64,000 nt of DNA from Burkholderiales bacterium. Lineage in GTDB: Bacteria > Pseudomonadota > Gammaproteobacteria > Burkholderiales > SG8-41. The DNA lies in contig JAIEPF010000003.1 of the NCBI GenBank assembly GCA_019749945.1, forward strand, positions 186,001 through 250,000, in the 5' to 3' direction. Below are positions 17,958 to 26,950 of this stretch, piece after piece; position 1 is the stretch's first letter, and every line of letters starts with the position of its first letter. A program made the position numbers and the translations under genes. A model generated the notes under the pieces. That model did no database searches, was not told the origin of the DNA, and saw only the letters and a list, made by a program, of their open reading frames with translations.

Positions 17958-18253
17958 ACCATTGCCTCAGTTCCCGTAACACCCTGGGGTTGATGTTGTC
18001 CTGCACGTTTTTGGCATACATCGTCACCAGCACGATTTCGCCCGAATTGAGCCTCAGAAAATAAATCACCCGTGCCCCGCCGCGTTTGCCGCGGCCGCTC
18101 GCAGCCCAGCGCAGCTTGCGGCAGCCGCCCGATCCCGGGATGACCCGCTTCGGGCTCCGCCATCAGATGAAACTGCAGGCGCGTGAATTCGGCGTCATCG
18201 AGCAGGTTTTCGCGCGCCCGCGCAAAGGGTTCCAGCTCGACAAAGGTGAACAT
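17935..18253 (-). pseudogene. Frameshifted RelE/HigB-like toxin
   Basis: Reading from ATG 18253 gives MFTFVELEPFARARENLLDD to EAGH (about residue 38). The family sequence then continues in another frame as IPGSGGCRKLRWA and further to YEKNRKD and TAA at 17937-17935. Joining the frames restores the normal RelE-like order PEAG-(x)-IPG-GG-RK-R, then GGARVIYFLR and MYAKN. The break is near 18137-18145 and is best explained by loss of two bases. The toxin is therefore probably inactive, unless recoding occurs. Confidence 0.75.
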
Positions 18254-18260
18254 TGGGAAA

Positions 18261-18281
18261 ATATACGCCAGAAGCGTATAT
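18261..18281. promoter_or_regulatory. Dyad operator upstream of the RelE/HigB-like module
   Basis: ATATACGC (18261-18268) and GCGTATAT (18274-18281) form a perfect inverted repeat with a 5-nt centre, 8 nt upstream of the toxin start. This is a likely binding site for the HTH antitoxin. Confidence 0.55.
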
Positions 18282-18325
18282 CAGGCAACCACCGGGACAA
18301 CTACCCCCTCGGCACGGTGAAAACG

Positions 18326-19576
18326 CTACTTTTTCGGGACTTCAGAACCGCCACCCACCATAGCCAGCAAATGCCCAAACTTGCTGCGCTTGGTATCCAG
18401 GTAGCGACGATTGGCCTCACGCGGCTGCACTTCAACAGCAACCCGCTCCACCACTTTCAGGCCGTAATCCTCCAGCGCCGCGACCTTGTCCGGGTTGTTG
18501 GTCATCAGCCGCACTTCGCGGGCGCCGAGGTCGAACAGGATATGCGCGCCGGCCCGGTAATCGCGCATGTCGGCGGCAAAACCCAGGGCGTGGTTGGCTT
18601 CGACCGTATCGTGGCCCTGGTCCTGCAGCGCGTAGGCGCGGATCTTGTTGAGCAATCCGATGCCGCGGCCTTCGTCGAACATGTAAACCAGCACGCCGCT
18701 GCCGGCTTTTTCGATCATGCCCATCGCCGCGTCGAGCTGTTCACCGCAGTCGCAGCGCTCGGAACCGAAGACGTCGCCCGTCAGGCACTGCGAATGCAGG
18801 CGCACCAGCACCGGCTTCCCCGTCTTGATCTCACCCTTGACCAGCGCGACGTACAAATTGGTTTCGAGGTTGTCGGCGTAGACAATCATCTTGAACTCGC
18901 CGGCCTTGCTGGTCGGCAGCACGGTCTCGGCCTTGCGGCGGATTTCGCGTTCGTTGTCGCGGTAGGCGACGAGGTCGCTGATTTTGAGAATTTGGATGCC
19001 GTGCTGCTGAGCGAACCGTTCGAGATCAGGCATGCGCGCCATGCTGCCGTCGGGATTCATGATCTCGCAGATCACGCCGGCGGGTTTGAGTCCGGCGAGC
19101 CGCGCGAGATCCACCGCCGCCTCGGTGTGGCCATGCCGCACCAGCACGCCGCCGTCCAGTGCACGCAGGGTTTGCAGACGGCCGGGGCGGATCAGGTCCG
19201 CGGGTTTGGCGTTGTCGGCGATGGCGACCGCGATGGTGCGCGCGCGGTCCTGCGCCGACATGCCGGAGCTCACGCCTTCACGTGCATCGATCGGTGTGGC
19301 GAAGGCGGTGCCGAATTTGGACTGGTTGCCGGTGTCGTCGGTGATCAGCGACAGGCCCAGCGTACGCAGACGATCCTCGGTCAGCGCCAGTGAAATCAGG
19401 CCGCGGCCCTGGCTCGCCATGAAGTTGATCGCTTCGGGTGTCGCGCGTTCCGCCGCGACAAACAGGTCGCCTTCGTTCTCGCGGTCCTCGCTGTCGACGA
19501 GGATCACCATCTGCCCGCGGCGCACATCGGGCAGGATCCGTTCAATATTCTGTGTGCTGGTTTTGCGGTCGGTCAT
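18326..19576 (-). CDS. ribBA: RibBA: 3,4-dihydroxy-2-butanone-4-phosphate synthase / GTP cyclohydrolase II
   Basis: 416 aa bifunctional riboflavin enzyme. The N-terminal RibB half contains DSEDRENEGDLFVAAE and VRHGHTEAAVDL. The C-terminal RibA half contains the zinc cysteines in HSQCLTGDVFGSERCDCG and the catalytic segment DEGRGIGL. The RibA half is slightly modified relative to stand-alone enzymes but key residues remain. The first activity uses ribulose-5-phosphate, the second opens GTP, both feeding riboflavin. It follows folE on the minus strand with about 65 nt of AT-rich spacer. Confidence 0.9.
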   Translation of the reverse strand: MTDRKTSTQNIERILPDVRRGQMVILVDSEDRENEGDLFVAAERATPEAINFMASQGRGLISLALTEDRLRTLGLSLITDDTGNQSKFGTAFATPIDAREGVSSGMSAQDRARTIAVAIADNAKPADLIRPGRLQTLRALDGGVLVRHGHTEAAVDLARLAGLKPAGVICEIMNPDGSMARMPDLERFAQQHGIQILKISDLVAYRDNEREIRRKAETVLPTSKAGEFKMIVYADNLETNLYVALVKGEIKTGKPVLVRLHSQCLTGDVFGSERCDCGEQLDAAMGMIEKAGSGVLVYMFDEGRGIGLLNKIRAYALQDQGHDTVEANHALGFAADMRDYRAGAHILFDLGAREVRLMTNNPDKVAALEDYGLKVVERVAVEVQPREANRRYLDTKRSKFGHLLAMVGGGSEVPKK

Positions 19577-19642
19577 GGCGCGGTCAATGACCGCAATCTT
19601 GCGGATTATCGTAACTTATTGATTTTATTATATTTTTTAACA

Positions 19643-20275
19643 TTATTTGGTCGCGATCAGGCGCAGGAACTCGGCGCGGGTCACGTCCTTGTTGAATTCG
19701 CCGGTGAAGGCCGAGGTCGACGCGATCGAATGCTGTTTCTGGATGCCGCGCATGATCATGCACATGTGCTGCGCCTCGATCACCACCGCGACACCGGCAG
19801 GCTCCAGCGTATCCTGGATGCAATCGCGGATCTGCACCGTCAGCCGTTCCTGCACCTGAAGGCGGCGCGCATAGGCATCAACCACGCGCGGCACTTTCGA
19901 CAGGCCGACGATGCGGCCTTTCGGGATGTAGGCGACGTGGGCCTTGCCGAAAAAGGGCAGCATGTGGTGCTCGCACAGCGAATACACCTCGATGTCGCGC
20001 ACGATCACCATCTGCTGGTATTTCTCGGTGAACATCGCCGAGCGCAGGATTTCGGCGGGATCGAGGTCGTAGCCGTGGGTCAGATACTGCAGCGCCTTGG
20101 CGACACGTTCCGGGGTCTTGAGCAGGCCTTCGCGGTCCGGGTCTTCGCCGACGTCTTTCAGGATGTCGCGGTACTTGTCGGCAATGCTTTTGATGGTTGC
20201 CGGGTTGTACTGCTCGATCCTGGAATAACCGTCCATGACGTTTTCTTCCCGCATGTTCGGTTCATGCGGCTTCAT
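19643..20275 (-). CDS. folE: GTP cyclohydrolase I
   Basis: 210 aa. Zinc-binding and catalytic residues are in [10 protein letters not shown] and the later [31 protein letters not shown] is the family signature. It makes dihydroneopterin triphosphate for folate synthesis. Its ATG overlaps the dxs stop (ATGA at 20275-20272), indicating translational coupling within the xseB-ispA-dxs-folE operon. Internal Met codons at residues 8 and 14 are possible alternative starts. Confidence 0.93.
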   Translation of the reverse strand: MKPHEPNMREENVMDGYSRIEQYNPATIKSIADKYRDILKDVGEDPDREGLLKTPERVAKALQYLTHGYDLDPAEILRSAMFTEKYQQMVIVRDIEVYSLCEHHMLPFFGKAHVAYIPKGRIVGLSKVPRVVDAYARRLQVQERLTVQIRDCIQDTLEPAGVAVVIEAQHMCMIMRGIQKQHSIASTSAFTGEFNKDVTRAEFLRLIATK

Positions 20276-22113
20276 TTTGATTTCCCGGCGAGTCGGGCAC
20301 GGATGGATGCCGCGATGCCCGCGGCGTCAAGGCCGATGCTGGCGAGTTGCACCGCCGGATCGCCCTGCTCGATGAAGCGGTCGGGCAATCCGAGCTGCAG
20401 CACCGGCACCAGGCAGCCCTGCTGCTGCAGGGATTCCAGCACCGCGCTGCCGGCGCCGCCCATGATCACGTTTTCCTCGATGGTCACCAGCAGCACATGG
20501 TTCGCCGCCAGTTCGCGCACCAGATCGGTATCCAGCGGTTTGACAAAGCGCATGTTGGCGACCGTGGCGTCGAATTCCTCGGCGGCCGCCAGCGCCGGCG
20601 CCACCATCGAACCAAAAGCGAGGATCGCGATGCCGCCCTTGCCCCGCCGCCGCACTTCACCACGCCCCACCGGCAACGCGGTCATTTCCTTCTGCACCGC
20701 CACGCCGGGACCGGTGCCGCGCGGATAACGCACGGCCACGGGGGTGTTCATCTGAAATGCGGTGTAGAGCATCTGCCGGCATTCGTTTTCATCGGACGGC
20801 GTCATCACCGTCATGTTGGGCAGGCAGCGCAGGTACGACAGGTCAAAGCTGCCGTTGTGCGTGGCGCCGTCGGCGCCGACCAGACCGCCGCGATCCAGCG
20901 CGAATAGTACCGGCAGGTTCTGGATCTGCACGTCGTGGATCAGCTGGTCGTAACCGCGCTGCAGGAAGGTTGAATAAATCGCCACCACCGGTTTATGGCC
21001 TTCGCAGGCAATGCCCGCGGCAAAGGTCACCGCATGTTGCTCGGCGATGCCGACATCAAAATAACGGTCGGGATATTGCTCGGCATATTTGACCATGCCC
21101 GAACCTTCGCGCATCGCCGGCGTGATCGCGACCAGCCGCGGGTCTTGCGCCGCCATGTCACACAGCCATTCACCGAACACCTGGGTGTACGAGGGTTTGC
21201 CGCCGCCCTTGCCGCTGGCGATGCCGCTGGTGTGGTCGAACTTCGACACGCCGTGATAGAGGATCGGATCGACTTCGGCCAGCTTGTAACCCTGCCCCTT
21301 GCGCGTGACCACGTGCAGGAACTGCGGCCCCTTCAGGCGCTTGATGTTGTGCAGCGTCGGAATCAGCGCATCGAGGTCGTGGCCGTCGATGGGACCGATG
21401 TAGTTGAAACCGAATTCCTCGAACATCGTGCCCGGTGTGACCATGCCCTTGACGTGTTCCTCGGCGCGGCGCGCCAGGTCGCCCAGCACTTTTTCACCGA
21501 GGCCCTTGGCCGCAGCATAAAAACGGCCCGACATCAGCTTGGCCAGGTACTTGTTCAGCGCGCCCATCGGCGGCGAGATCGACATGTCGTTGTCGTTCAG
21601 GATCACCAGCAGGTCGACATCCATGTCGCCGGCGTTGTTCAGCGCCTCGAAAGCCATGCCCGCGGTCATCGCGCCGTCGCCGATGATCGCCACCGCGCGC
21701 CGCGGCTCTCCTTTCAGCTTGGCTGCGACCGCCATGCCGAGTGCGGCGCTGATCGAGGTGCTGGAATGCGCGGTGCCGAAGCTGTCGTATTCGGATTCCG
21801 CGCGCTGCGGAAATCCCGATATGCCCTGCCACATGCGCAGGCTTTTCATCGCTTCGCGGCGGCCGGTGAGTATCTTGTGGCCGTAGGTCTGGTGGCCGAC
21901 GTCCCACACCAGCCGGTCCTGCGGCGTGTCATAGACATAATGCAGCGCGATGGTCAGTTCAACCGTGCCGAGGTTTGATGACAGATGGCCGCCGGTCTGG
22001 CTGACCGAGTCGATCAGATAGGCGCGCAGTTCCGCAGCCAGCCGCGGCAGCTGGCTGCGCTCCAAAAGCCGCAGGTCCTGCGGCGTCGCCACCGATTTCA
22101 GCAATTCATACAT
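20272..22113 (-). CDS. dxs: 1-Deoxy-D-xylulose-5-phosphate synthase
   Basis: 613 aa from ATG 22113, which has an AGGACAGG ribosome site and gives the usual N-terminus [16 protein letters not shown] start at 22173 would add 20 residues without a ribosome site. The thiamine diphosphate motif [18 protein letters not shown] and the transketolase central block [14 protein letters not shown] are clear. It condenses pyruvate and glyceraldehyde-3-phosphate, the first step of the MEP isoprenoid route, and supplies the isoprene units used by the adjacent ispA product. Confidence 0.95.
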   Translation of the reverse strand: MYELLKSVATPQDLRLLERSQLPRLAAELRAYLIDSVSQTGGHLSSNLGTVELTIALHYVYDTPQDRLVWDVGHQTYGHKILTGRREAMKSLRMWQGISGFPQRAESEYDSFGTAHSSTSISAALGMAVAAKLKGEPRRAVAIIGDGAMTAGMAFEALNNAGDMDVDLLVILNDNDMSISPPMGALNKYLAKLMSGRFYAAAKGLGEKVLGDLARRAEEHVKGMVTPGTMFEEFGFNYIGPIDGHDLDALIPTLHNIKRLKGPQFLHVVTRKGQGYKLAEVDPILYHGVSKFDHTSGIASGKGGGKPSYTQVFGEWLCDMAAQDPRLVAITPAMREGSGMVKYAEQYPDRYFDVGIAEQHAVTFAAGIACEGHKPVVAIYSTFLQRGYDQLIHDVQIQNLPVLFALDRGGLVGADGATHNGSFDLSYLRCLPNMTVMTPSDENECRQMLYTAFQMNTPVAVRYPRGTGPGVAVQKEMTALPVGRGEVRRRGKGGIAILAFGSMVAPALAAAEEFDATVANMRFVKPLDTDLVRELAANHVLLVTIEENVIMGGAGSAVLESLQQQGCLVPVLQLGLPDRFIEQGDPAVQLASIGLDAAGIAASIRARLAGKSK

Positions 22114-22185
22114 CGGCCTGTCCTGCGACCCCGCCCCGCCCATGGTCAATATTCCGCTCATGTCTGCACTCATGTCGACATTGTC

Positions 22186-23082
22186 TCAGAACTTGCGCAA
22201 CACGATGAAATCCGCCAATTGCGCAAGCCGCGCCCCGCGGGCGCCGAAGGGCGCGATCGCCTTCAGGGCCTCCTCGCGCAATTCGCCGGCCAGTGCCCTC
22301 GCCTGTGCAATACCCATGGCGCTGACATAGGTCGGTTTGCCCCGCTCGGCATCCTTGCCGGCGGTTTTGCCCAGCGTCGCCGTCGGCGCCTCGGCATCCA
22401 GCACATCGTCGACCACCTGGAACGCCAGGCCGACGGCCTTGGCGAAGCTGTCGATGCGCGCGAATTCGGCCTCGCTCAATCCGTTGCCGCAACGCGCGCC
22501 GAGCACCGCCGCGGCGCGGATCAGCGCGCCGGTCTTGTGGATATGCATGAATTCGAGTTCGGGCACGCTGAGTGTTTTGCTGACCGCGGCAAGGTCGATG
22601 GCCTGGCCGCCGGCCATGCCGCGCGAACCAGCCGCGATCGCGAGCAGTTTGACCATTTCCAGCTGTATCCTGGCGTCGTCGGCGAGGCGGTATTCACCGA
22701 GCAACTGGAACGACAGGCTTTGCAGCGCGTCGCCAACCAGCAAGGCGGTGGCTTCATCGAACTCGACATGGCAGGTCGGCTTGCCCCGGCGCAATACATC
22801 ATCATCCATGCACGGCAGGTCGTCGTGCACCAGCGAATAGGCGTGGATGATTTCCACCGCGGCGCCCGCCACCGTCACCCGCTCGGCATCGGCCTGCGAC
22901 AGTTCACCCGCGGCATAGGCCAGCAGCGGCCGCACACGTTTGCCGGCGCCGAGCACGGCGTAACGCATCGCCGCATGCAGGCGCTGCGGCGCGATGTCCG
23001 GCTGCGGCAGCGCGCGCTGCAGAAAAGCTTCGATGCGCTGTTGCCCGGCTGCGGCCCAGGCCTGGAAATCGGGGGCGATCAC
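22186..23082 (-). CDS. ispA: Farnesyl diphosphate synthase (polyprenyl synthetase)
   Basis: 298 aa. The first aspartate-rich motif HDDLPCMDDDVLRRGKPTCH is near residues 84-103 and the second, QVVDDVLD, near 225. Length and motif spacing match bacterial IspA. It builds C15 farnesyl diphosphate from the five-carbon units made by the MEP pathway. It lies 27 nt after xseB and 70 nt before dxs, the classic xseB-ispA-dxs order. Confidence 0.93.
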   Translation of the reverse strand: MIAPDFQAWAAAGQQRIEAFLQRALPQPDIAPQRLHAAMRYAVLGAGKRVRPLLAYAAGELSQADAERVTVAGAAVEIIHAYSLVHDDLPCMDDDVLRRGKPTCHVEFDEATALLVGDALQSLSFQLLGEYRLADDARIQLEMVKLLAIAAGSRGMAGGQAIDLAAVSKTLSVPELEFMHIHKTGALIRAAAVLGARCGNGLSEAEFARIDSFAKAVGLAFQVVDDVLDAEAPTATLGKTAGKDAERGKPTYVSAMGIAQARALAGELREEALKAIAPFGARGARLAQLADFIVLRKF

Positions 23083-23109
23083 GTTTGAAAAGAAAAATAA
23101 AAAGAGGCG

Positions 23110-23346
23110 CTACTCGGCGGTGCCGAAATTCTTCAGCACGCCGCTTTCCAGAATCTTCACCTGCTGCTGCGCATCCTGCAGCTGGGTCTGGCACAGCTTC
23201 AAGAGTTCCGCGCCGCGCTTGTAGGCGGCCAGAGACTGTTCCAGCGGCATCTGGCCTTCTTCCATGGCTGCGACGATCTTCTCAAGCTCCGCAAGGGCGG
23301 ACTCGAAAGTGGGTGCAGCCGATGAGGATTTTGGAGTTTTGGTCAT
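23110..23346 (-). CDS. xseB: Exodeoxyribonuclease VII small subunit
   Basis: 78 aa. FESALAELEKIVAAMEEGQMPLEQSLAAYKRG is the defining XseB sequence, forming a two-helix hairpin. The ATG at 23346 gives the correct family length; a longer open frame upstream is not conserved. Several copies bind the large subunit XseA to form a single-strand DNA exonuclease. It is first in the minus-strand operon with ispA, dxs, folE and ribBA. Confidence 0.92.
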   Translation of the reverse strand: MTKTPKSSSAAPTFESALAELEKIVAAMEEGQMPLEQSLAAYKRGAELLKLCQTQLQDAQQQVKILESGVLKNFGTAE

Positions 23347-23571
23347 GAGGCCTGCGACCCGCAGAAAGGACAGGAAATGTAACGCAATCATGGGCTTGCG
23401 GTCAACGCGCGGCACATGGACGGCATGCCGCAACATCCGGACTCGGCCGCAATGCGTAGAATGAACGCCGACGTAAGGAAATATGCGCTGGCGCGACCCA
23501 TCAGCACCATATTTCAGCGCACGAATTTTGCGCCCATGGAACAGCCCCCGGGTACCGGAAAGAGACCACTG

Positions 23572-24537
23572 ATGCACGCCACCTTGCCCTTGCTGGAAAC
23601 CACCGACTTCCCGGCCATCAACCGCCGCCCCACCGAAACCCTCCAAGTCAACCTCGGCTACAAGTGCAACCAGAGCTGCCTGCACTGCCATGTCAACGCC
23701 AGACCCACCCGCACCGAGCTGATGGCGCGGGACACGATCTTTGAGGTCATCGCCTACCTCCAATCCGCCGCCATCAAAACGCTGGACATCACCGGCGGTG
23801 CGCCGGAACTGAATCCGCATTTCCGTCTGCTGGTCGAGGCCGCGCGCAAGCTCGGTGTGCGCGTCATCGACCGCTGCAACCTGACCATCCTGTTCGAACC
23901 CGGCCACGAAGACCTCGCGCAATTCCTCGCCGACCGGCAGGTGGAGATCACCGCATCCCTGCCCTGTTATCTGGAGGACAACGTCGATCGCCAGCGCGGC
24001 AAGGGCGTGTTCGGCACCAGCATCCGCGCGCTGCAACTGCTGAACGGCCTCGGTTACGGGCAACCCGGCTCGGCACTCAAGCTGAACCTGGTGTACAACC
24101 CGCAGGGCCCCGTGCTGCCGCCGTCACAGCAGTCACTGCAGCGCGATTATCAGCAGCGCCTGGCCGAGGGTTACGGCATCGTGTTCAACGAACTTTTTGT
24201 CATCACCAACATGCCGATCCAGCGCTTCGGCAGCACGCTGGTGTCCAAAGGCCAGTTCGAACCGTACATGAATCTGCTGAAAAACGCCTATCAGCCGGCC
24301 AACCTCGATACCGTGATGTGCCGCTCGCTACTGTCGGTGGACTGGCAGGGTTATGTCTACGACTGCGACTTCAATCAGATGCTCGACCTGCCGCTCGCCT
24401 GGAACAACCGTCCGCGCACCCACCTGCGCGAACTGACCGGCGCCAAGCTCGAACACCATCCGATCGTCGTCAAGGATCATTGTTACGGCTGCACCGCCGG
24501 CCAGGGTTCAAGCTGCGGCGGCGCGCTCGGCGCCTGA
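23572..24537 (+). CDS. arsS: Arsenosugar biosynthesis radical SAM protein ArsS (cysteine form)
   Basis: 321 aa from ATG 23572, giving the typical start MHATLPLLETTDFP. The radical SAM cluster motif is CNQSCLHCH (Cys32, 36, 39). The C-terminal Cys-rich domain holds CRSLL, DCDFNQML and CYGCTAGQGSSCGGAL. ArsS family proteins act on methylated arsenic to attach a deoxyadenosyl-derived sugar. Some relatives have selenocysteine in the C-terminal GSSC position, whereas here it is TGC (Cys). It opens an eight-gene cluster whose glycosyltransferases are of the arsenosugar types. Confidence 0.87.
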   Translation: MHATLPLLETTDFPAINRRPTETLQVNLGYKCNQSCLHCHVNARPTRTELMARDTIFEVIAYLQSAAIKTLDITGGAPELNPHFRLLVEAARKLGVRVIDRCNLTILFEPGHEDLAQFLADRQVEITASLPCYLEDNVDRQRGKGVFGTSIRALQLLNGLGYGQPGSALKLNLVYNPQGPVLPPSQQSLQRDYQQRLAEGYGIVFNELFVITNMPIQRFGSTLVSKGQFEPYMNLLKNAYQPANLDTVMCRSLLSVDWQGYVYDCDFNQMLDLPLAWNNRPRTHLRELTGAKLEHHPIVVKDHCYGCTAGQGSSCGGALGA

Positions 24538-24563
24538 TCAAGCGGATTTTCGAAGAGCAACAC

Positions 24564-25949
24564 ATGATCGAACCGGCCTTCGCGATTTATTTCTGGGGCT
24601 TCCTGCTGCTCTACGGCGGCGCGATGTACGCCATCACGCCGCGCTCACGCACCGCCACGAGTTTTTTCACCGGCAGCGATGACGCCGGTCGTCCGGCCAC
24701 CGAATGGGCGCTGATGTGCAGTATTTTCATCAGCTGGATTTTCGCGAAGTCGGTCACCAATGCCGCCAACCTTGGCGCCGCCTACGGCGTCGTCGGCGGC
24801 CTCGCCTATGCCACGTACTGGCTGTCAATCCCGGTGGCGGGCATCGTCATCTACCGGCTGCGCACCCGCCACGGCGCAACCGGACTGGTGTCCTTCCTGA
24901 TCAGCCGTTATGGCCGGCTGGCGGCGCTGGCTTTCACGCTGGCCATCCTGATCCGTCTTTACAACGAGGTGTGGAGCAACACCGCGGTCGTCGGCGCGTA
25001 CTACGGGCCGCCGGGCAGCGGAACCTTCATCGGCGCCGCGCTGCTGTTCACCGCGGCCACGCTGGCCTACGCGCTGAAAGGCGGACTGCGCAGCTCCATC
25101 GTCACCGACGTGATCCAGACCGTGCTGTTCATCGTCGCGCTGTGCGCAGTGCTGTTCCTGGTGCTGCCGCAGCACGGCCTGGGCACATTGCTCACGGTGG
25201 GCGAATTCCGCATGAGCGGCGGCGTCGATCTGCTGCTGGTCGCGCTGCTGCAGGTGGTGTCCTATCCCTTCCATGACCCGGTGCTCACCGACCGCGGCTT
25301 CATCACCCGCGAAAAAACCATGCTGCGCGCGATGTTTGCCGCCGGCATACTCGGTTTCATCTGCATCTTCGCCTTCAGCCTGATCGGGGTGCATGCCAAG
25401 CTGGAGGGTTTGCCGCCCGGCGACAACATGCCGGGCGCGGTGGCGCTGGCCTTCGGCACGCTGCCCTACCTGCTGATGACGGTGGTGATGATCATGGCGG
25501 CGGGTTCGACGCTGGACTCCACCTTTGCCTCGGTGGCCAAATCCATCGGCCAGGAAGTGCCGATGCTGGCCGGTCGCAAACCCGGACCGCGCGCGATGGT
25601 CATCGGCATGTGGACCATGCTGGTATTCGCCATCCTCGGCAACCTGCCGATGATCGCCGGCACCGACATCCTCAAAGCCACCACCGTCAGCGGCACCATG
25701 GTGATGGGTCTCGCGCCGGTGTTCCTGCTGGCGCCGCTGGTCAGACATTCACCGTGGAGTTTCCACCTCGCGTTCTGGCCGGGCATCGTGCTCGGAGTGC
25801 TGCTCGCCGCCGGCCTGATCCCGCAGTCCTGGGCCATCGGCGACGGCAAATACGCGCTGCTGCTGGGCGTCAATCTCTACGGCCTGCTGATCTGCAGCGC
25901 AGGGTTCCTGTTGCCGCTCGCCTGGCAGCGGTTGCAGCCGCCGCGTTGA
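24564..25949 (+). CDS. Sodium:solute symporter family transporter
   Basis: 461 aa with about 12-13 hydrophobic segments, in the SSS (LeuT-fold) family. LKGGLRSSIVTDVIQ is a recognisable symporter block and AGSTLDSTFASVAKS includes the sodium-site serines. ATG 24564 lies 26 nt after arsS and leaves no room for another gene. Within the arsenosugar-type cluster it might move an arsenical, a sugar or a precursor; that is inference from position only. Confidence 0.8.
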   Translation: MIEPAFAIYFWGFLLLYGGAMYAITPRSRTATSFFTGSDDAGRPATEWALMCSIFISWIFAKSVTNAANLGAAYGVVGGLAYATYWLSIPVAGIVIYRLRTRHGATGLVSFLISRYGRLAALAFTLAILIRLYNEVWSNTAVVGAYYGPPGSGTFIGAALLFTAATLAYALKGGLRSSIVTDVIQTVLFIVALCAVLFLVLPQHGLGTLLTVGEFRMSGGVDLLLVALLQVVSYPFHDPVLTDRGFITREKTMLRAMFAAGILGFICIFAFSLIGVHAKLEGLPPGDNMPGAVALAFGTLPYLLMTVVMIMAAGSTLDSTFASVAKSIGQEVPMLAGRKPGPRAMVIGMWTMLVFAILGNLPMIAGTDILKATTVSGTMVMGLAPVFLLAPLVRHSPWSFHLAFWPGIVLGVLLAAGLIPQSWAIGDGKYALLLGVNLYGLLICSAGFLLPLAWQRLQPPR

Positions 25950-25957
25950 GCCCGCAC

Positions 25958-26950
25958 ATGCAACCCGGACGCAGTTGCCCGCTGCATTACCGCTACCCGC
26001 CGGCGTCGCTGAACCGGCCGCCGGAGATCGTCGCCGATACGCTGTATGTGATCGGCGGCCTGTACGGCAATCTACCCGCGCTGCAGGCTGTCACCGCCCT
26101 TGCTGCGGTCGAACCGGGTCCGCCATCGCTGGTGTTCAACGGTGACTTCAACTGGTTCAACACCGATGCCGCCGGCTTTGCTGCGATCAACGAAACGGTG
26201 CTGGCGCAGCATGCGCTGCGCGGTAATGTCGAAACCGAACTCGCCGGCGACGACGACGCCGCAGGCTGCGGCTGCGCTTACCCGGACAATGTCAGCGATG
26301 CCGAGGTCGGGCGCTCCAATGCCATGCTGACGCAATTGCGCGCGACCGCCCGCACCTTCCCGCCATTGCGCGCGCGGCTGGCGGCGCTGCCGATGAACCT
26401 TGTCGCGACCGTCGGCGGCCTGCGCGTCGCCATCGTGCACGGCGACTGCGCATCCCTCGCCGGCTGGTCTTATGATGAATCCGCGCTTTCCAATGCGGCG
26501 GGCCTCGCCGTCGTCGCGGCGCATTGCACCGCGGCGCGGGCGCGCATCATCGCCAGCAGCCATACCTGCCTGCCGGTCGCCGTGAAACTCGACACCGTGC
26601 AAGGCCCCTGTGCCCTGTTCAACAACGGCGCGGCCGGCATGCCCAATTTCGCCGGCACCACCTTCGGCGTGATCACCCGCATCGCGACCACGCCGGCACA
26701 ATCACCGGCCGCGCTCTACAGCACCGTGCTCGACGGCGTGCATATTGATGCGCTGGCGGTGCATTACGACCATGCACGATGGCGGCAGAATTTCGCGGCA
26801 AACTGGCCCGCGGGCAGCGCCGGCCATCTGTCCTATCACCAGCGCATCACCTCCGGGCCGCGTTACTGGCTCAACCGTGCGATGCGCAGCGGCATCCACA
26901 TCAACACCACATTGCTGCGCCAATTGCGCGCCGGCGGGAACCTGGAATGA
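25958..26950 (+). CDS. Metallophosphoesterase-like protein with an altered active site
   Basis: 330 aa. The order of motifs follows calcineurin-like phosphoesterases: YVIGGLYGNLPALQAV, FNGDFNWFN, GNVETELA, then HGDC and ASSHTCLP. The normal first motif D-x-H-G-N is here G-x-Y-G-N, so two usual metal ligands are replaced, and the last motif GHTH is SHTC. Catalysis may be altered or lost. The gene sits between the symporter and the oxidoreductase fusion with an 8-nt gap and an ATGA overlap, clearly co-transcribed with the arsenosugar-type cluster. Confidence 0.7.
   Translation: MQPGRSCPLHYRYPPASLNRPPEIVADTLYVIGGLYGNLPALQAVTALAAVEPGPPSLVFNGDFNWFNTDAAGFAAINETVLAQHALRGNVETELAGDDDAAGCGCAYPDNVSDAEVGRSNAMLTQLRATARTFPPLRARLAALPMNLVATVGGLRVAIVHGDCASLAGWSYDESALSNAAGLAVVAAHCTAARARIIASSHTCLPVAVKLDTVQGPCALFNNGAAGMPNFAGTTFGVITRIATTPAQSPAALYSTVLDGVHIDALAVHYDHARWRQNFAANWPAGSAGHLSYHQRITSGPRYWLNRAMRSGIHINTTLLRQLRAGGNLE

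Noticed and set aside
18137-18145. UGA recoding as the reason for the split toxin
   Set aside because: The break is a change of frame, not an in-frame stop, and no SECIS-like hairpin follows.
23110-24063. Long minus-strand frame starting far upstream of xseB
   Set aside because: Only the last 78 codons match XseB; the upstream part is antisense to arsS.
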